From contig NC_133955.1 in assembly GCF_031877795.1 (NCBI RefSeq), positions 1,798,001-1,862,000 of the forward strand: a DNA stretch of 64,000 nucleotides. The letters are read 5' to 3'. Shown here piece by piece: positions 12,801 through 24,989 of this stretch (position 1 is the first letter of the stretch; every line of letters begins with the position of its first letter). Source of the DNA: Strix aluco. Taxonomy: Eukaryota; Chordata; Aves; Strigiformes; Strigidae. Made by a program: the position numbers and the translations under genes. The notes below the pieces were generated by a model that worked only from the letters and a program-made list of their open reading frames with translations, ran no database searches and was not told the DNA's origin.

Positions 12801-12997
12801 ATGGACAAGCTCTTCTTCTGGGGCATTCTTCTGGCCTCCTCTGCCCGCTTCCAGGCGGTGCCTGCGGAGCAAGGTGCTGTGCCCTCGTGTCCACCCCAGT
12901 GCCACTGCGAAGAGGATGGCATCATGCTCTCGGTGGATTGCTCTGAGCTGGGGCTTTCAGAGGTCCCTGCCAACCTGAGCCCTCTGACAGCTTACCT
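12801..12997 (+). CDS. LGR6: Leucine-rich repeat-containing G-protein coupled receptor 6, coding exon 1
   Basis: LGR6 is a seven-transmembrane receptor with a large LRR ectodomain. It binds R-spondins, enhances Wnt/beta-catenin signalling at the plasma membrane and marks epithelial stem cells. This exon encodes 65 codons plus two bases. Residues 1–20, [20 protein letters not shown], form the signal peptide. Residues 30–47 are the LRRNT cap with cysteines at 30, 34, 36 and 47 (C-x3-C-x-C-x10-C). The following stretch, [20 protein letters not shown], closely matches human LGR6 ([20 protein letters not shown]), whereas LGR4 and LGR5 differ more. The exon ends inside the Leu codon after LTAY at a perfect GTAAGT donor (12998), in phase 2, as expected for joining to the first 72-base LRR exon. 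I chose the ATG at 12801 because it directly precedes the signal peptide; in-frame ATGs at 12510 and 12633 would add a non-conserved, polar leader. All later exons are absent from the window. Confidence 0.93.
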
Positions 12998-13000
12998 GTA

Positions 13001-14689
13001 AGTACAGCCCTTGCTGTTTCTTTTGCAACACTTTCTCTGGACCCCTTCATCAGCGGCAGCTTTCCTCCAGCTTGGAAGTTTGTGCCACATTTTCCTGAAA
13101 TTAAATTTCCTCTGGAAATTAGAAACAAAACAAAACAACAACAAAAAAGGCAGCTCTTACTCCAGGACCTGCCAAGCTAAGCCAGCTCCCCCTCCTCCCT
13201 GCGCCCCTCTGCAAATGCTGTTTATATTGCGATGTTATGCATGCTTTGCTTCTTGATTACAGTGGATCAGAGGAGCTGATTTGCTGGGTAGATTCTGATT
13301 GTCTGAGAACATAATGGAGTATTTATACTGAGCAATTAGTGCAAACTGCTCTGGGATCCTTCTGTCAAACATTTCAATAGCTGTGATTACTCATGGCTTT
13401 CAGGGGTTTGGGTTGAGCTGGCCACCAGCAGTGTCCAAGTTGCTTCTTTAAAAAGAATATTGAAGTCTTATAAGAGGTGTGGGGGCGTTGGTAGGTTCTG
13501 GTGTTTGGGTTTTTTTAATTTAAAAATTCTTAATTATCTGAATGTTTCCCATCCTTTCTGGCATTAATACCCCAAAGGGTTAAACTACCACAGGACTGGT
13601 GGGTTCATTTCTAGCCCCAGCGATGGTCTCAGTGGTGCCATCTGACTAGTGATGACTGAGGATGTCCCCAGGGTGAGCAAAGGACTCTGGAAGGATCTCA
13701 GGGTTTGTCCAGGAGAGGAAACCCCTCTCTCAGGGAGACAAGCTGGCCCTGGCATGTGCTGGGGAAGATGCTTGGTCTGTTTATCTGCAGAAAGTGGTGA
13801 ACCCACCAACTTCAGCTGCACGGCTGGTGAGGACCTTGGCTTTCCCAGCTAGGGATGCTGCTAAGGTGCTACCAAGGGAAGCCGTGTGTGCCACGATCTT
13901 TGAGAAGAACTAGCAGCCCCCAGGCAGTGCTGGGGCCATTCGTTTTGTGGTCATTGTGCTGAGAGGGGTCTTGTGTCCAGGGGTGGCATACAGACTGTGT
14001 TGCTGGTTTTCTGGTGTTCCTGGATTGTCCTGAGATGAAGTCACTCAACTGTTAAAGCTAAGCACCCTAACTTCAGGAAGGGTTTTCCAAAGCCAGGTTG
14101 AAGCTGCCACAGCTGGATAAGAGCTTCTCTGCCCATCCTGCTTGCCTGAGGAGCACATTGCTTTGTCTTGTGCCAACCGTTGAATGGCCAGAGATGTATT
14201 GGGTCAGCTGAGAAAGAAATATGACAGGAAAGGACAATTTTCACTGAAGGGCATGAAAGTTGAGAGAAATGTATAGTGCAAGCTGTATTTCCCTGGGAGA
14301 GGGAACCACAGAGCACTTGTCACATGAGGTGTGTCCTGCATTGAGCTATCCCCTCTGCTCACACCCCGGGACTAAGTTTGCAGCCTATGAGTGAAAAGTC
14401 ACTACAGCTCTGGAGCATGTCTTGATGGAGGTGGTTAAAAACATGTGGGCTGTAAGTGTGGGAGGCTGCAGAGCTGCAGCACTGGTGCTACTGTGAGGAC
14501 AAGCAGCAGCCCTGTCAGGGGCTTTGCAGTCATCACAAGATGGGGCACCCATGGCTCCAGCTCTGCAGAGAACGTGCAGCCCGTCACCTCTGCAGAGTTG
14601 TCCCTTGGGCTGGGAGCCGCAGAGAGCTCCACTGCATGGACCAAGGGACATCTCGAGGTTAAAGTGCTCTCACTGCCACATTTACCCTG
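13001..14689. other. Proximal part of LGR6 intron 1, no feature
   Basis: This is non-coding DNA with AT-rich stretches around 13220–13570 and no clear repeat or gene. The frames at 13649–13852 and 14524–14937 show no recognisable domain. Confidence 0.5.
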
Positions 14690-15060
14690 ACCGCGGTGGT
14701 CGGAGCAGGGACACAGAACCCTGGGCTACGGATCCCTTGTGCGCGGAGCCCAGTGGGCGGGTGCTTAAAGATGCTCCCGGCGCGGCGGGTGACTCTGTGG
14801 CTGCTTCTGGCAGAAGCCTGGATGTCACTGGGGGTCGGTCTTCGGGCCAGCCCTGCAGGAGCTGCGGCTTTGGGAGCGTGTCCCGGCCCCCGTGGGCGGC
14901 TGCACCCGGCGGGTCTCTCGCACGGTGGCGCCCGTGACTGCGCCGGCGGTGCCACCCCCCCTCCGCGCTCCGCCGCGCAGGGAGAGCGGGGCTGGGGGCA
15001 GCCTCCGGGCGCAAAATGCGCGGGGTCGAGCCAGGGAGGTGTTGGAGGGTCCAGACTTTT
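14690..15060 (+). promoter_or_regulatory. CpG-rich island in LGR6 intron 1, candidate alternative promoter
   Basis: About 370 bases are strongly enriched in CpG (repeated GCGCGG, CCGGCG, GCCCGTG and similar), in contrast with CpG-poor surroundings. It lies about 1.7–2.1 kb downstream of LGR6 exon 1, on a gene whose human orthologue has isoforms using alternative first exons that skip the LRRNT cap. An ATG at 14771 opens a frame beginning MLPARRVTLWLLLAEAWMSL, which resembles a signal peptide but has no recognised continuation. A second ATG at 15016 leads in seven codons to an AG|GTGTTG site at 15038/15039, in the phase needed to join LGR6 exon 2. The donor is weak. The island is seen directly; promoter function is inferred. 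Confidence 0.6.
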
Positions 15061-17159
15061 CGTCCTCCCCTTAGGGCTGGACCTGCTTGGGGAAAAAAGC
15101 ACATTTGCTGTCTGTCCGTTAAACACTGCTGGTGAATTAACAAATTCGATCTAACAGAGGTAGGAAGGCAGAATAAACTGGGAATTATCGGAGGAGGGCT
15201 GGAGAGCTGAGTTTTCCCCCTATTTCTGTCACCACCTTCTTGGGCCACCTTCAGCAAGTCATGTAAGGTTAGTTTCTCAGTTAAGAGGTGTGCAGTCAGG
15301 GCTGGTTTTTCAAAGCAAAGCAGCATAATTTTTTTAGAAAGTATGGATATTCGAGAGATATCCAAGCTCTTCATGTAAATTCAGGCTTTAAATCCACATT
15401 CAGATATGTAAAGAAATGCCTAGATTTTTCTGGAGAGCTGCAAGTGCTGAAAAGCAACAAGAATCATGGAGCTGGAGGAGCACGGAGCTGAAGGGCAGTT
15501 GCTCCCAGAACTTTCCACCTCCTTTGCTCCATGCCCTGGTCTTCTAAGCAAGTTACTGGTACTCCTTGCTGTAAAGAACAGGACTCCCTCAGGTGCAAAA
15601 TAAAGGATCCTCATAATAACCTCTGATTAGACACTGCCTCACCACTAATGAGCTCACATTCATGCCCCATCCTGACAGTGCTGTGCCTCCACCGTGCCTG
15701 TCTCTCTCCAAGAACCCTGTCCTTGCTCACTCTCGCACCTCCCTGAACTTGAACCTGCTCCCACCCCTCCAAAACCAAGCTTTTCCAATGGAGGCATCCT
15801 TAGCGAGCTTACAGCTGTGGTCAGGGAAATGAGAGAGAAGCAAGTCACCTCTTCTCAGGGACACCTCTCCAGTAGTCACTTAGACACGCTGGTGTCTCAC
15901 GGGCAACCCTGGAGAGAGCCCAGGCAGCCAGCTCAGCTGGGGGTTGTCCGTGTTAGGTGACAGGTCCCTGCTGTCTGCACTGTCCTGCAGGCAGCCTGAC
16001 CTTGATCAGGGCTGATGCTGGCTCTAACAGCCAATTTCTCTGGAGCAGCACAGACCATCCTGCCTGACTCATCACACAGGGGCTGGCAAAGAGCTTTAGT
16101 GCATGACATATTTGGGGGGGGGGGGGGGGGGGGGAGGGTGAACTGTGTCTTAGCCTTGCCTTACAGTCCAGCCATGAAACACTAAAGGTCAGCACACCCT
16201 CTCTTATTCAGCTGTGTCCAGAGACCCCAGGGCCTGTATCAAGTTGAGCTATTCAGAGAGCAGATTTAACCTTTAGCTGGTACGCCAGTAAGTCCTGACA
16301 GCAGTGTGTCAAATATCACGTCTCTGTCTTCCATGGCCAGCACCATATGTAGGAAGTTGTTTTGAGGCCTGGCAGCAGAGATGGGCTGGAGCTGATGGGG
16401 GGTCTCTGGAGAGGACAGCAGCAAGCTGAGAGTGCAGAAGGAGACTGGAGCTATCAAGGGGAAGATTCCATTGAGCAGAGATGGGACTGCGCCAAGGGGC
16501 ATGGAGAAGGATGGGGAAATGGGAAGAGCTGTTTGGTACTCAGAGTATTAGCTTAGCTCCTATCCCTGGCACCAGTGCAAACCCTGCGTGTGACCTGGTT
16601 GATGCCCTGGGGCATGGAAGTGCCACATCACATGGGCTGGGGAAGTTCAGTCCCCGGCTGTCCCCATGCCCATCACCCATTGCCTGAGCACTGGGAAAAG
16701 AGCTGTGGTTGGGTGCAGGTTCTCAGCCCCAGGATGGCATCCTGACCCCGCCTCTGCTCCTCTGTATCTGGCTACCAGCCCCTAGCAAGGGGGGCTGGTG
16801 GCAATGCTGGGGGGTGAGGGAACATTCTCAATTTGCTGAGACTGCTCTTATTTCACCAAAAAAATTACACCGCTGGTGCATGCCAGGTCCCTCCTAGGGA
16901 CTCTCTGGCTTGTCCAACCATAGCTGGCAGGAAATAGGGGGCTCAAAGAAATGGAGTGCCTGTACTCAGCAGAGGACGTCCTCAGTAGTATCCACAGATG
17001 GAAAGACAACCGCAGTAGTGTCATGGTCACGCCTTCAGGCCAGCTAGCCAGACAGCACATGTGCACCCTGGCCAACCTGCACACGTGTAGGTTGGAAATC
17101 ACACATCTTGCAGTGGCTTATCCCCAGCCTGGACTAAGGGAACACAGGGAGGAACTGGA
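15061..17159. other. LGR6 intron 1 between the CpG island and the CR1 element
   Basis: No exon, RNA gene or transposon is recognised. The stretch contains a poly-G tract, listed separately, and otherwise looks like ordinary intron sequence. Frames such as 15694–15960 are unsupported. Confidence 0.45.
16114..16134 (+). repeat. Poly-G tract, 21 bases
   Basis: This is an uninterrupted run of 21 G followed by A and GGG. Such runs can form G-quadruplexes, vary in length and are prone to sequencing error, so the exact length is uncertain. Confidence 0.95.
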
Positions 17160-17525
17160 AGGATTGCTCAGAATCATAAAATATCTCAGGTAAGAAGACA
17201 CCTCTGGTGGTCTCTGATCCACACTCCTGCTCAAAACAGGTCCAGCTTGTGAGGATGGTCAGGACATTGTCCAGTAGGCCTTTGAGTATCTCTAAGATTC
17301 CCTCAACCCTTCCCATTTTTGACCATCCTTATGGGAAATGTTTTTCTTCATATCTAATTACAGTTTCCCATGTTCCAGCTTGTGCCCGTTACCTCTCATC
17401 CTTTCCCTGCACAACTCCAAAAAGAGTTTGGCTCTGTCTTCTCTGCACCCTCCCAGTTAGTAGTTAAAGACAGCAATAACATTCCTCCATTTCTCCTTCT
17501 CTTGTGAAGACTGATCAAACCTACT
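17160..17525 (-). mobile_element. CR1 non-LTR retrotransposon, 3'-end fragment
   Basis: The + strand reads as the reverse complement of an avian CR1 3' end. It begins AGAATCATAAAAT (the inverted terminal ATTCTATGATTCT-like repeat) and continues through CTGCTCAAAACAGG, CATTGTCCAGTAGGCCTTTG, TTTTTCTTCATATCTAATTA, GCTTGTGCCCGTTACCTCTC and AGAGTTTGGCTCTGTCTTCT, all familiar CR1 landmarks in the right order. The element therefore lies on the minus strand, 5'-truncated at its right end, with no reverse transcriptase frame left. It is clearly diverged, so it is not a recent insertion. The right boundary is approximate. Confidence 0.92.
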
Positions 17526-20500
17526 TGGATGAGCAGTGCCTGGGACACGGGTGGAGCAGGGAGTATTGCAAGGTGGGAGAAGGGAACATGCAGGCTAATG
17601 GGGGTACTGCAGTGGAAGTAATAAGGATGAAGGACACAAACCTGCAGGTTACCACACATCAGTAGTACCATGGCTCAAAGATCAGTTGAAGGAGCCACCC
17701 CCCCCTTCCCCAGGGTCCCAGGTCCCCACAGTGCCATGGAGGGGTCAGGCTCTACCTCTGCTCTGTGCCCCATCCCCAGAAGCATTGGTGACCACTGTGT
17801 CCTTGTCCCAGGCCCCATGCACGCCTTTCAGCAACTCCAGGCAGCCACTGCACAGCTCATTGCATGCAATGCTGTTGCTCTGCCCTGGAAAGCCAGCAAA
17901 GACCTGGGGCACAAGACAGATGATGATGTCATTGGGCTGTTGCTGTCACAGCAGTATTTGGGGGAAGAAAGAGCAGCAGAGAGTCTGGCTGCTCCCAGAT
18001 AACACCAGGCATCTTCAGAGGCTGCCCAGACATTCCTCGCAGTTTCCATTGAGGTGAATGGGATCAGGAGCTCTCAGGGCTGTTCTCACCTTGCAGAGAC
18101 ATTTTGAGCCATTGCCTGGAATTTAGCATCCCACTGGGAGTCTGTGGGTCCCACATCACCCATACTGTCCTCTGAGCTACCCGCTGGGATCAGGTGCCAC
18201 ACAGCCCCATGATAGGGATCCACAGGAGGCAGGGATGCTCTGACATGAAACTGGTCACACACTTCCCCGGTCACACAATGTTGCATCCAGTGCAGGGAAA
18301 GAGTGAGTGGAGGATGCCTCTTTCTTGATATTTGCATTTTTTAAGCACCCACAAAACTCTGGATAGGTGAGGCAGCAGTGTTTGAAGGCTGAATACAGAG
18401 CCACAGCTGAAGCCTGGAACAAGACAAGCAGCAATGCTGAAGGCACCTCCCCTCAGTCTGAAACCCTCCCTAACTCTCTGCCCCAGAGTCTCCTCCTCCA
18501 CCATCCCCACCTTGGGAAAAACAAGGACAGCCCCCACCACAGCCCCCCTAAGATGGAAAGCACCCCAAGGGCTTCCAGAGGAGCCAGGGCACCAGTAAAA
18601 GGACAAGACTGGTGTCTGACCCATAGGAGCCTGGGAAGGCTTCACAGCTGTGAGGAGGGGTCTCATGGTTGAGGGGATGACTGCGCTTGCAGGGGGCTGA
18701 CAAGAGGATGGGATCTCTTGCAGGGATGACAGGGACGTCTGTGTGCCTTTGGGTATTAGGTGGCAGTCACACACCCTGGGGAGACAGCGGGAGCAGCCAA
18801 AAATGCAGAGAACACAAAACCCCAATGCAAGGTGTAAACTAAATCCTTCCTGGGGGCATCCCTGCTCTCCTGCCCCAGGTAATTTTGCAGACTCACCATC
18901 CTGTGGCTAATGCTTGCCCAGTGCCAGGGGTCATCCACAGCCTCTTCTTCATGCCATGGTCACCACAGGAGCCCCAACATTGCACCAGGACCCATCCAAA
19001 CACACCATAATGGTGCAGACTCACCCCAAAGAGCTGCCAGACCCTTCCACTTCTCAAGCCATGATAGAGCACAGGATTTCCAAAGCCACCCCCAGGTCCA
19101 GGTGGCCAGACTGATGCACTAAGGACTAGCTCTCTGCTTGATCTTCTTCCCTCTTGGAAGACTAATGGGAAATGGCACTCCTGCCCCATATGGCCAGAAG
19201 TCCACAGTCTCACCCTCGGAAATGCATGGCATGCCTGGGAGAACAGCAGCCATAGCAGGAGCAAGGGGAAACATTTATGAGCTTGGAGTCTCAGATGTGG
19301 GAAATAAGGCTGGTGAGAGGCATTAGATGAGCTGGGCTCTGACACACACTCTGCATTGGGCTCATGGATTTATGTTCACCATTTAACAGCTTTGAGGCAC
19401 TTTTTTATTTTTCGCTCCTAAAAGAAAGTTTCCCACCTTCAGGGATTTGGTTTCCTCCAAAGGGGCCCTACAAAGACCATCTGCAGAGCTTGCTGACTCC
19501 GTACAGCCACTCCACAAGGACATAGGTGTGTTCTGCATCCTTATTGCATCCTTGCCAGCAGGATTTCAAGGGGACTTTAAGGTCAGGCCACCAGGGTTCA
19601 ACTCCAATTACCCAGAACCCCAGTTACCACCCCAGGGTCTCCTGTGGCTGATGGTGGCTTTTTGCTGGCATGTTGCAATAAAGATTCCACGGGGAAGCGT
19701 CTCCCAGCATTAATGAATGCCAACACTTTGGGATACCCACGTAGGCTGTCCAAGTCCCATGTATCAGGGAGAGCTTCTGGTAATAAATCCAACACTGACT
19801 CTATCTGATGTTTCCCTTCTGGAGAGGGCAGATGAAAGCTAATGAGAAGCAATGTAATTCCTTCCCCTGTGCTCTCCAGCTTGTAATGGGGAGAAAACCA
19901 AACTGTGCAGATTTGGTATCAGGCACAGCTTGGGAGTGGCTAGTGAGACAAGCTGAAAAGCAACCTGGAAGAGCCACAGCTACTGAGCATGCGCTTCCAA
20001 ATGGCCTTTGGTATCCCCTAGGCATCATGTAGCTCTCAGCCCAGCCAACAGCTGAAATTTCTTGGTGCCTTGGCCCACGACAGTGCTCAGAGCGCTGCTG
20101 GTTTATCAGAGGACATTCATCCCTGCATTACTGTCATGAGCCTGGTGCTGCGGATGCTGCATGGTGGGTGCCTGGGCTCGAGGCTCAGGGCAGAGCAGTG
20201 GGAACATGCTGAAACCCCCAGTAAGCCAACAAAGTACTGGTGAGGGAGCCAGTGTCCTGGGGGGATTAACAGTGCTCAGAGCAAAGCCAGAATTGCAGGA
20301 CCTTTAATAGTGAGGTCAGTCCTAGAGCTGCCTGAAGAGCACGTTTGGTGGGATGGTTCTCCAAGCAATACCTCATTTCACTGGAAAGGAAAAGCTTAAT
20401 GAAAATGGACAGGTGTTCATGGGACTGCAAACGGGAGAAATGTAGTAACAAGATGAACAAGAGAGATTGTTTCAATGTTTTCACTTCATGGTGGCTTTTT

Positions 20501-23500
20501 AAAAAAAAATTTCCATTTCCATATTTTCATCTGCTAGTGTTACGTTTACCCATAGGCGATTTAATATTCACACTGCAGGACTCCAAAACTATCAAAGCAA
20601 AGCATCTTGATGTTTCTAAAACACGATACATTGATTTTTTTTGTTCTATACTAAATATTGACATGTTGGGTCTTTGTTCTGGGTTCAAAGCAAAGGAAAT
20701 GTTTAAGTTTCTGAGTTTCTAATGAGGTGAAACTTTCAGGTTCATGACAGCTCTTCCTATCTCTTCCTGGATCATCTTCCAGTCCCCTTCTCTGCCATAA
20801 GCTCTGCTCCCTTTTACCTCCTGGTATCATGAACTAGAAATCCTTTGGGTCCAGCAGTGTTTTGCTTTACTTGGCTGCTGCTATCCCGGCGTGAGTACTG
20901 TCGGGACTCACAGGATGCTGTGCTTTCCAGAGAGCGGCTGGTCCACGAACAAGGGTTGCAGCTCCCAAATCCTTCCAGCTTCGACAAGCAATGCTGCGGC
21001 CGATGAGGTGGAGGTCTGTGGCTTTAGTGCCACAGGACATGGCTGAGACCTTCCCGAGATTTCAGTTCAAAAGGAAAGAGGCATTCTTTGCAGGGCTGTT
21101 GGGAAGTGGCAGCAGGGTGTCTGGGGCACTGGTTGTGAGCAGATGTCCACTTCTTGGTGGGGCACTGTCTGAGTAGGGCTGCAGGAGGTGACTCAGGATT
21201 TGCCCCATCCCAAAGCCAACAACTGGTGCCCGAGTCTCTCTGTGGGAGGGGAAGCAGCCAGACCTTTACTGCACTTGCTTCACAGCTGGCAGCGAGCGCT
21301 GTGTTCCCTGGCAGGAAGGGAGCAGGTGTATGGATGAGGAGCACAGTGGGGAAGGTAGCACAGCGGAGTGGTTAGAGCAAATGTGCTCGGGGATGGGGCT
21401 GTGCTCCAGGGTGGATAGCCGCATGTGACTGCCAGCAAGCCTCCTCCCTCTTTCTCCACTCTGCAAACTTCAACCAGCACAGCTTGGTTGCGACTGGAGA
21501 CCAGTCCCTCCCACTCATGCTTTGAGGATGCCCCACTCCTGGTCCCATCCATCGGAGTGAGTGAGGTTGGGCGGCAGCAGGCATGCCGTGGCCGCACGCT
21601 CCCTTCCAGCTGGCACTGCTGTGCAGGGAGCCCGGCTGGGAGGGAGCTGCTGCTCACCCGCCACATACTCTGGACTTCAGCCACAGCAGGCTGGTCCTGG
21701 CTCACATTCAATTCCACTTTGTCTCTCCACTATGCCTGAGAGCACTGGCCACAGCAGAGCCCAGCTTTCTGCAATGTTGTGCACTTCCACTGCAAACGCC
21801 TTCCTCCATCCTCCCCCCTCTCCTCCCTGCCCACCCCCGAGGCTAAGTAATATGCCACAGCCTCCCCTCTCTCCCTCCCTTTCTTGAAGAATAAGCTCAT
21901 AAATCTGCCTAGGGCAATGAAAACACTGAGCTCATGGCCCTTAGATCTGTGCAGGAGGAGCTCTAGCTGGCGATTAAAGGAGTTTAGGGTTTTCTTTGAA
22001 AAGCTCTTTGATTCTGGCAGAGGCTCTGGTGCCAAAAGGCAGCAATGGAGCTGCAAATGCCTCTCCCCCTCTGCACCTGCCTGGGTCAGGGAGCAGCAAG
22101 AGGGTGGAGGAGGGAAAGGGAAGCGCAGCGCTTCCCAGCTCACTGCAGTGGGGGCTGAAGGACCCCCTTCACCCTCTCTCAGCAGTAGAGCACCCCCTGC
22201 CAACAGCAGGGAAGTGGGTGCTGCTGCCTTTGAGCCCCGACACTTCAGCTGATGTGCCAAAATGCCTCCATTGCTGTGGAACAATCTGCTTCCCCAGGTC
22301 CTTCTTTGGAGGATCTGGGCTGGGTCTCAGTGAGCCCGTGGGACAGACGGACACTCTGCCTCTTGGCTGCTCTGAGACAGCTCAGAAGGTGCCCGACATG
22401 GGCCAGGGTCCTTGGGAACCCTGAAATGGGACCATAAGCCACCTTCATGCACCACGGAGAAATAGCTCTGAGTGTAGAAAGGGGCGCCAAGGGCAGCCCA
22501 GTGATGAGCTCCCTGGGTGCCAGGAGAGGCTGTGGGGAGCCAGAGAGGAGCTGGGATCAGGACAGGGATCACCACAGCGGTGCTCTGAAAAGTGGTGTGA
22601 AGGGATAGGGGAGCACTGTCAGGGCTGGGAGGAGCCTGAGATCTTGGAGAAGGATTTGAGTTTGATAGGAGCTGAAGAGAGATCTGAAACAGCCTTCACA
22701 AAGAAGAGCAGGACCAAGCACAAGCATCTAGTGTTGCAGCGGAGTCCAAACTTAGCCAGGCTCCAGCCTGAGTGGAGGCAGGAACTGTGCCAGTGGTGCG
22801 GAGCAAGGGGAGGACACAGTGAAGCTCAGGTGGTGCCTCCAGTCTTGCAGGGATGCATCAAGGATCCAGGAAGGAGTAGTGAAAAACCTTTCCCAGATCC
22901 ACCAGCGCAGGCTTTGCTGACAGTGATGAAGTCGGGCAGCTCTCCAGTCTCCTCCCCTCCATGGGATGACAGAGGAGTTTCCTGAGGTATCAGCAGCTCT
23001 CTGTCTCCATTTGCCTTGTTTTCAGTCCTTCCTGTACCTGTTTAAAACTCTTTGAAGGATTTAGAAATGAAAAGCATCACTCATGGGAGTGGAGCAAGTC
23101 AGACACACCTGTAAGGGTAGGACCTGCTCAAGGGACCTGCTGTCTCTTCTTGTGAGCAGCCACAGGTCCCACTACAAAGAGACCCCGGGGAGACAAGATA
23201 GTTTCCAGCACGGAACATCCCCGTGGGGCACCAATTAGTAACATTCCCCTTCGTTCAAAGGGAAGGTGAAGCCCAAGCACCACCCGTCATCCCATCAGGG
23301 CTCTGCGTGCTGAAGTGGGAACCACAGGAGTGGAAGGGGAGCGGAAACGTGGTCTCCTCTGCCAAGTAAGAGGTGGGAGAGAAGGGGGGTGCACGCATGG
23401 GAGCAGGGAGGGCTGATGGGAGGATGCCCCACACCCATGTTGAAAGGTTTGGTAACATGACACTGAGCCCTGCAGACCACCAACCCCTGGGACGTTCCTC

Positions 23501-24135
23501 CTGCCCGGCACCACCTCCCAGCGCCAGCCGTCTTGTATGTGCAACAATGAGTTGAGCCAAGGCCACAGCAGCTGCTGGCGGTGTGACTGTGTGTCTAAGC
23601 ACCAGAAATCTCAGGGACCTGCAGGATCTGAAGGCACAAGCCACCTTCCCAAGGAGATTATCTGGTGTAGGGATGACTCTGCGTGTTATCGCATCTTGCA
23701 GCTTCAAGAGAATTCCTGATTCTGGACATTTCTTAACCTTAGTAAAGCAAATTTTCATCTTTGCATACATGAAACCAGCACAAAAAGCATTTGCACTTTT
23801 AGACAGAAATTCATCTTCTATCTTTCCCAAAGAACATGAGAAGAAATTCTGGTTGCAGGGAACAATCTCTGCAATTTTGCTTTACCCCTGTTTCGGCAGA
23901 TGCACAGCTGGCAGTGCCCCGCTGGCTTCCCAGTACCTGGGAGCTGAGAAAGGCAATAGCTGTGTGAGCATTCCGTTGACTTCCCAGGCAGCACTCTGAG
24001 TCAGCCTGACTACGGACATGAAAACAGTGCTTCTGCTGCTCAGTCAGCCTCTCCCAGGGGAAGAATGAGGTGCAGAGTCATGTAGCTGCACTGGAAGACT
24101 TTCTTCTCCCTGTGCATAGGGGCATGGGAGTTGTC
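17526..24135. other. LGR6 intron 1, unclassified stretch
   Basis: About 6.6 kb with no supported exon or repeat. The region from about 20340 to 20720 is AT-rich and could hold a regulatory element. The region from 21550 to 22250 is more GC-rich and open in several frames on both strands, but without domains. Confidence 0.45.
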
Positions 24136-24185
24136 AGATATTGTCCCAAGCTGTTGTCCCAGATATTGTCCCAAGGCTTTGTCCC
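24136..24185 (+). repeat. Tandem duplication, two 25-bp units
   Basis: The units at 24136–24160 and 24161–24185 both start AGATATTGTCCCAAG and end TTGTCCC, differing at only a few positions in the middle. A partial third copy (AAGAC) may follow. Confidence 0.85.
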
Positions 24186-24989
24186 AAGACTAGGAGGTCA
24201 CCTGCCTGAGCAGCGTGTGCCCCAGGTACCGAAGGACAGAGACATACCTTTAAGGTCAGATGTGTTTTATTTGCAGAACCGAAGGTATCACAACCAAGAC
24301 AGGACCTCGGTTATATGTGCAGATAAGACTTTTATTGTTGCACTAATTTCCTGTGGCAATGGGTTCCACAGATTAATGAGGTTCCTGTTGCACAGAGAGG
24401 TTTTACATGTACTCTGGCAACAACATGCAGGGCTTTACTGGGCGCAGGGGCAGCCTTGCTGTATATGCTGCTTTAACTTCTCTTCAGCTCAGGGCCAAAA
24501 CAGCAGGTTCTTGTGCTGCAGGTTGTGTTTGCAGCTGCAGTCCTGCACAGGGAATTTCCTGTTGGTTAAGGTATTGTTGTGCTTTCATGTGGTGTAAGAC
24601 AGCGCAAGATTTATTAGTGACAAAAGCATGAATGCTGGAAGCCTTGATTTATTGAAGAAGGGGGAGAGGAAACGTGTTGCAGCCCATGCTGGTTAGTGTG
24701 GTGTGTCTGAGATGAGCTAGCACACGCTGTGAAAACTGCCCTGCTCCTCCATGAGGTGCTCTGGCTCATCTGGTAGACCTACTCCTTTTCCAGGGGATGA
24801 CTTTCCACTGACCGTCTTGCACATGCTTTGAGGAAAGGGCTTCTCCTAAATGGAAGGACACAAAGACTCAGACTTTTGGGAACAGAGAGGAGCCCCCTGC
24901 GCTTTGGCTCACTTGTATGGTGGAGGTGGGTGATGCAGATGACTGGAGTGCAGCACGAGAAACCTGGTCTCTTTTCTAGCTCTGTCCCA

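Noticed and set aside
19590-19615. GGGTTCAACTCC resembling a tRNA B box
   Set aside because: No A box at the right distance and no cloverleaf can be folded around it.
24330-24400. TTTCCTGTGGCAATGGGTTCCACAG, resembling a word seen in some sauropsid repeats
   Set aside because: The similarity is limited to about 25 bases and the flanks do not continue the element.
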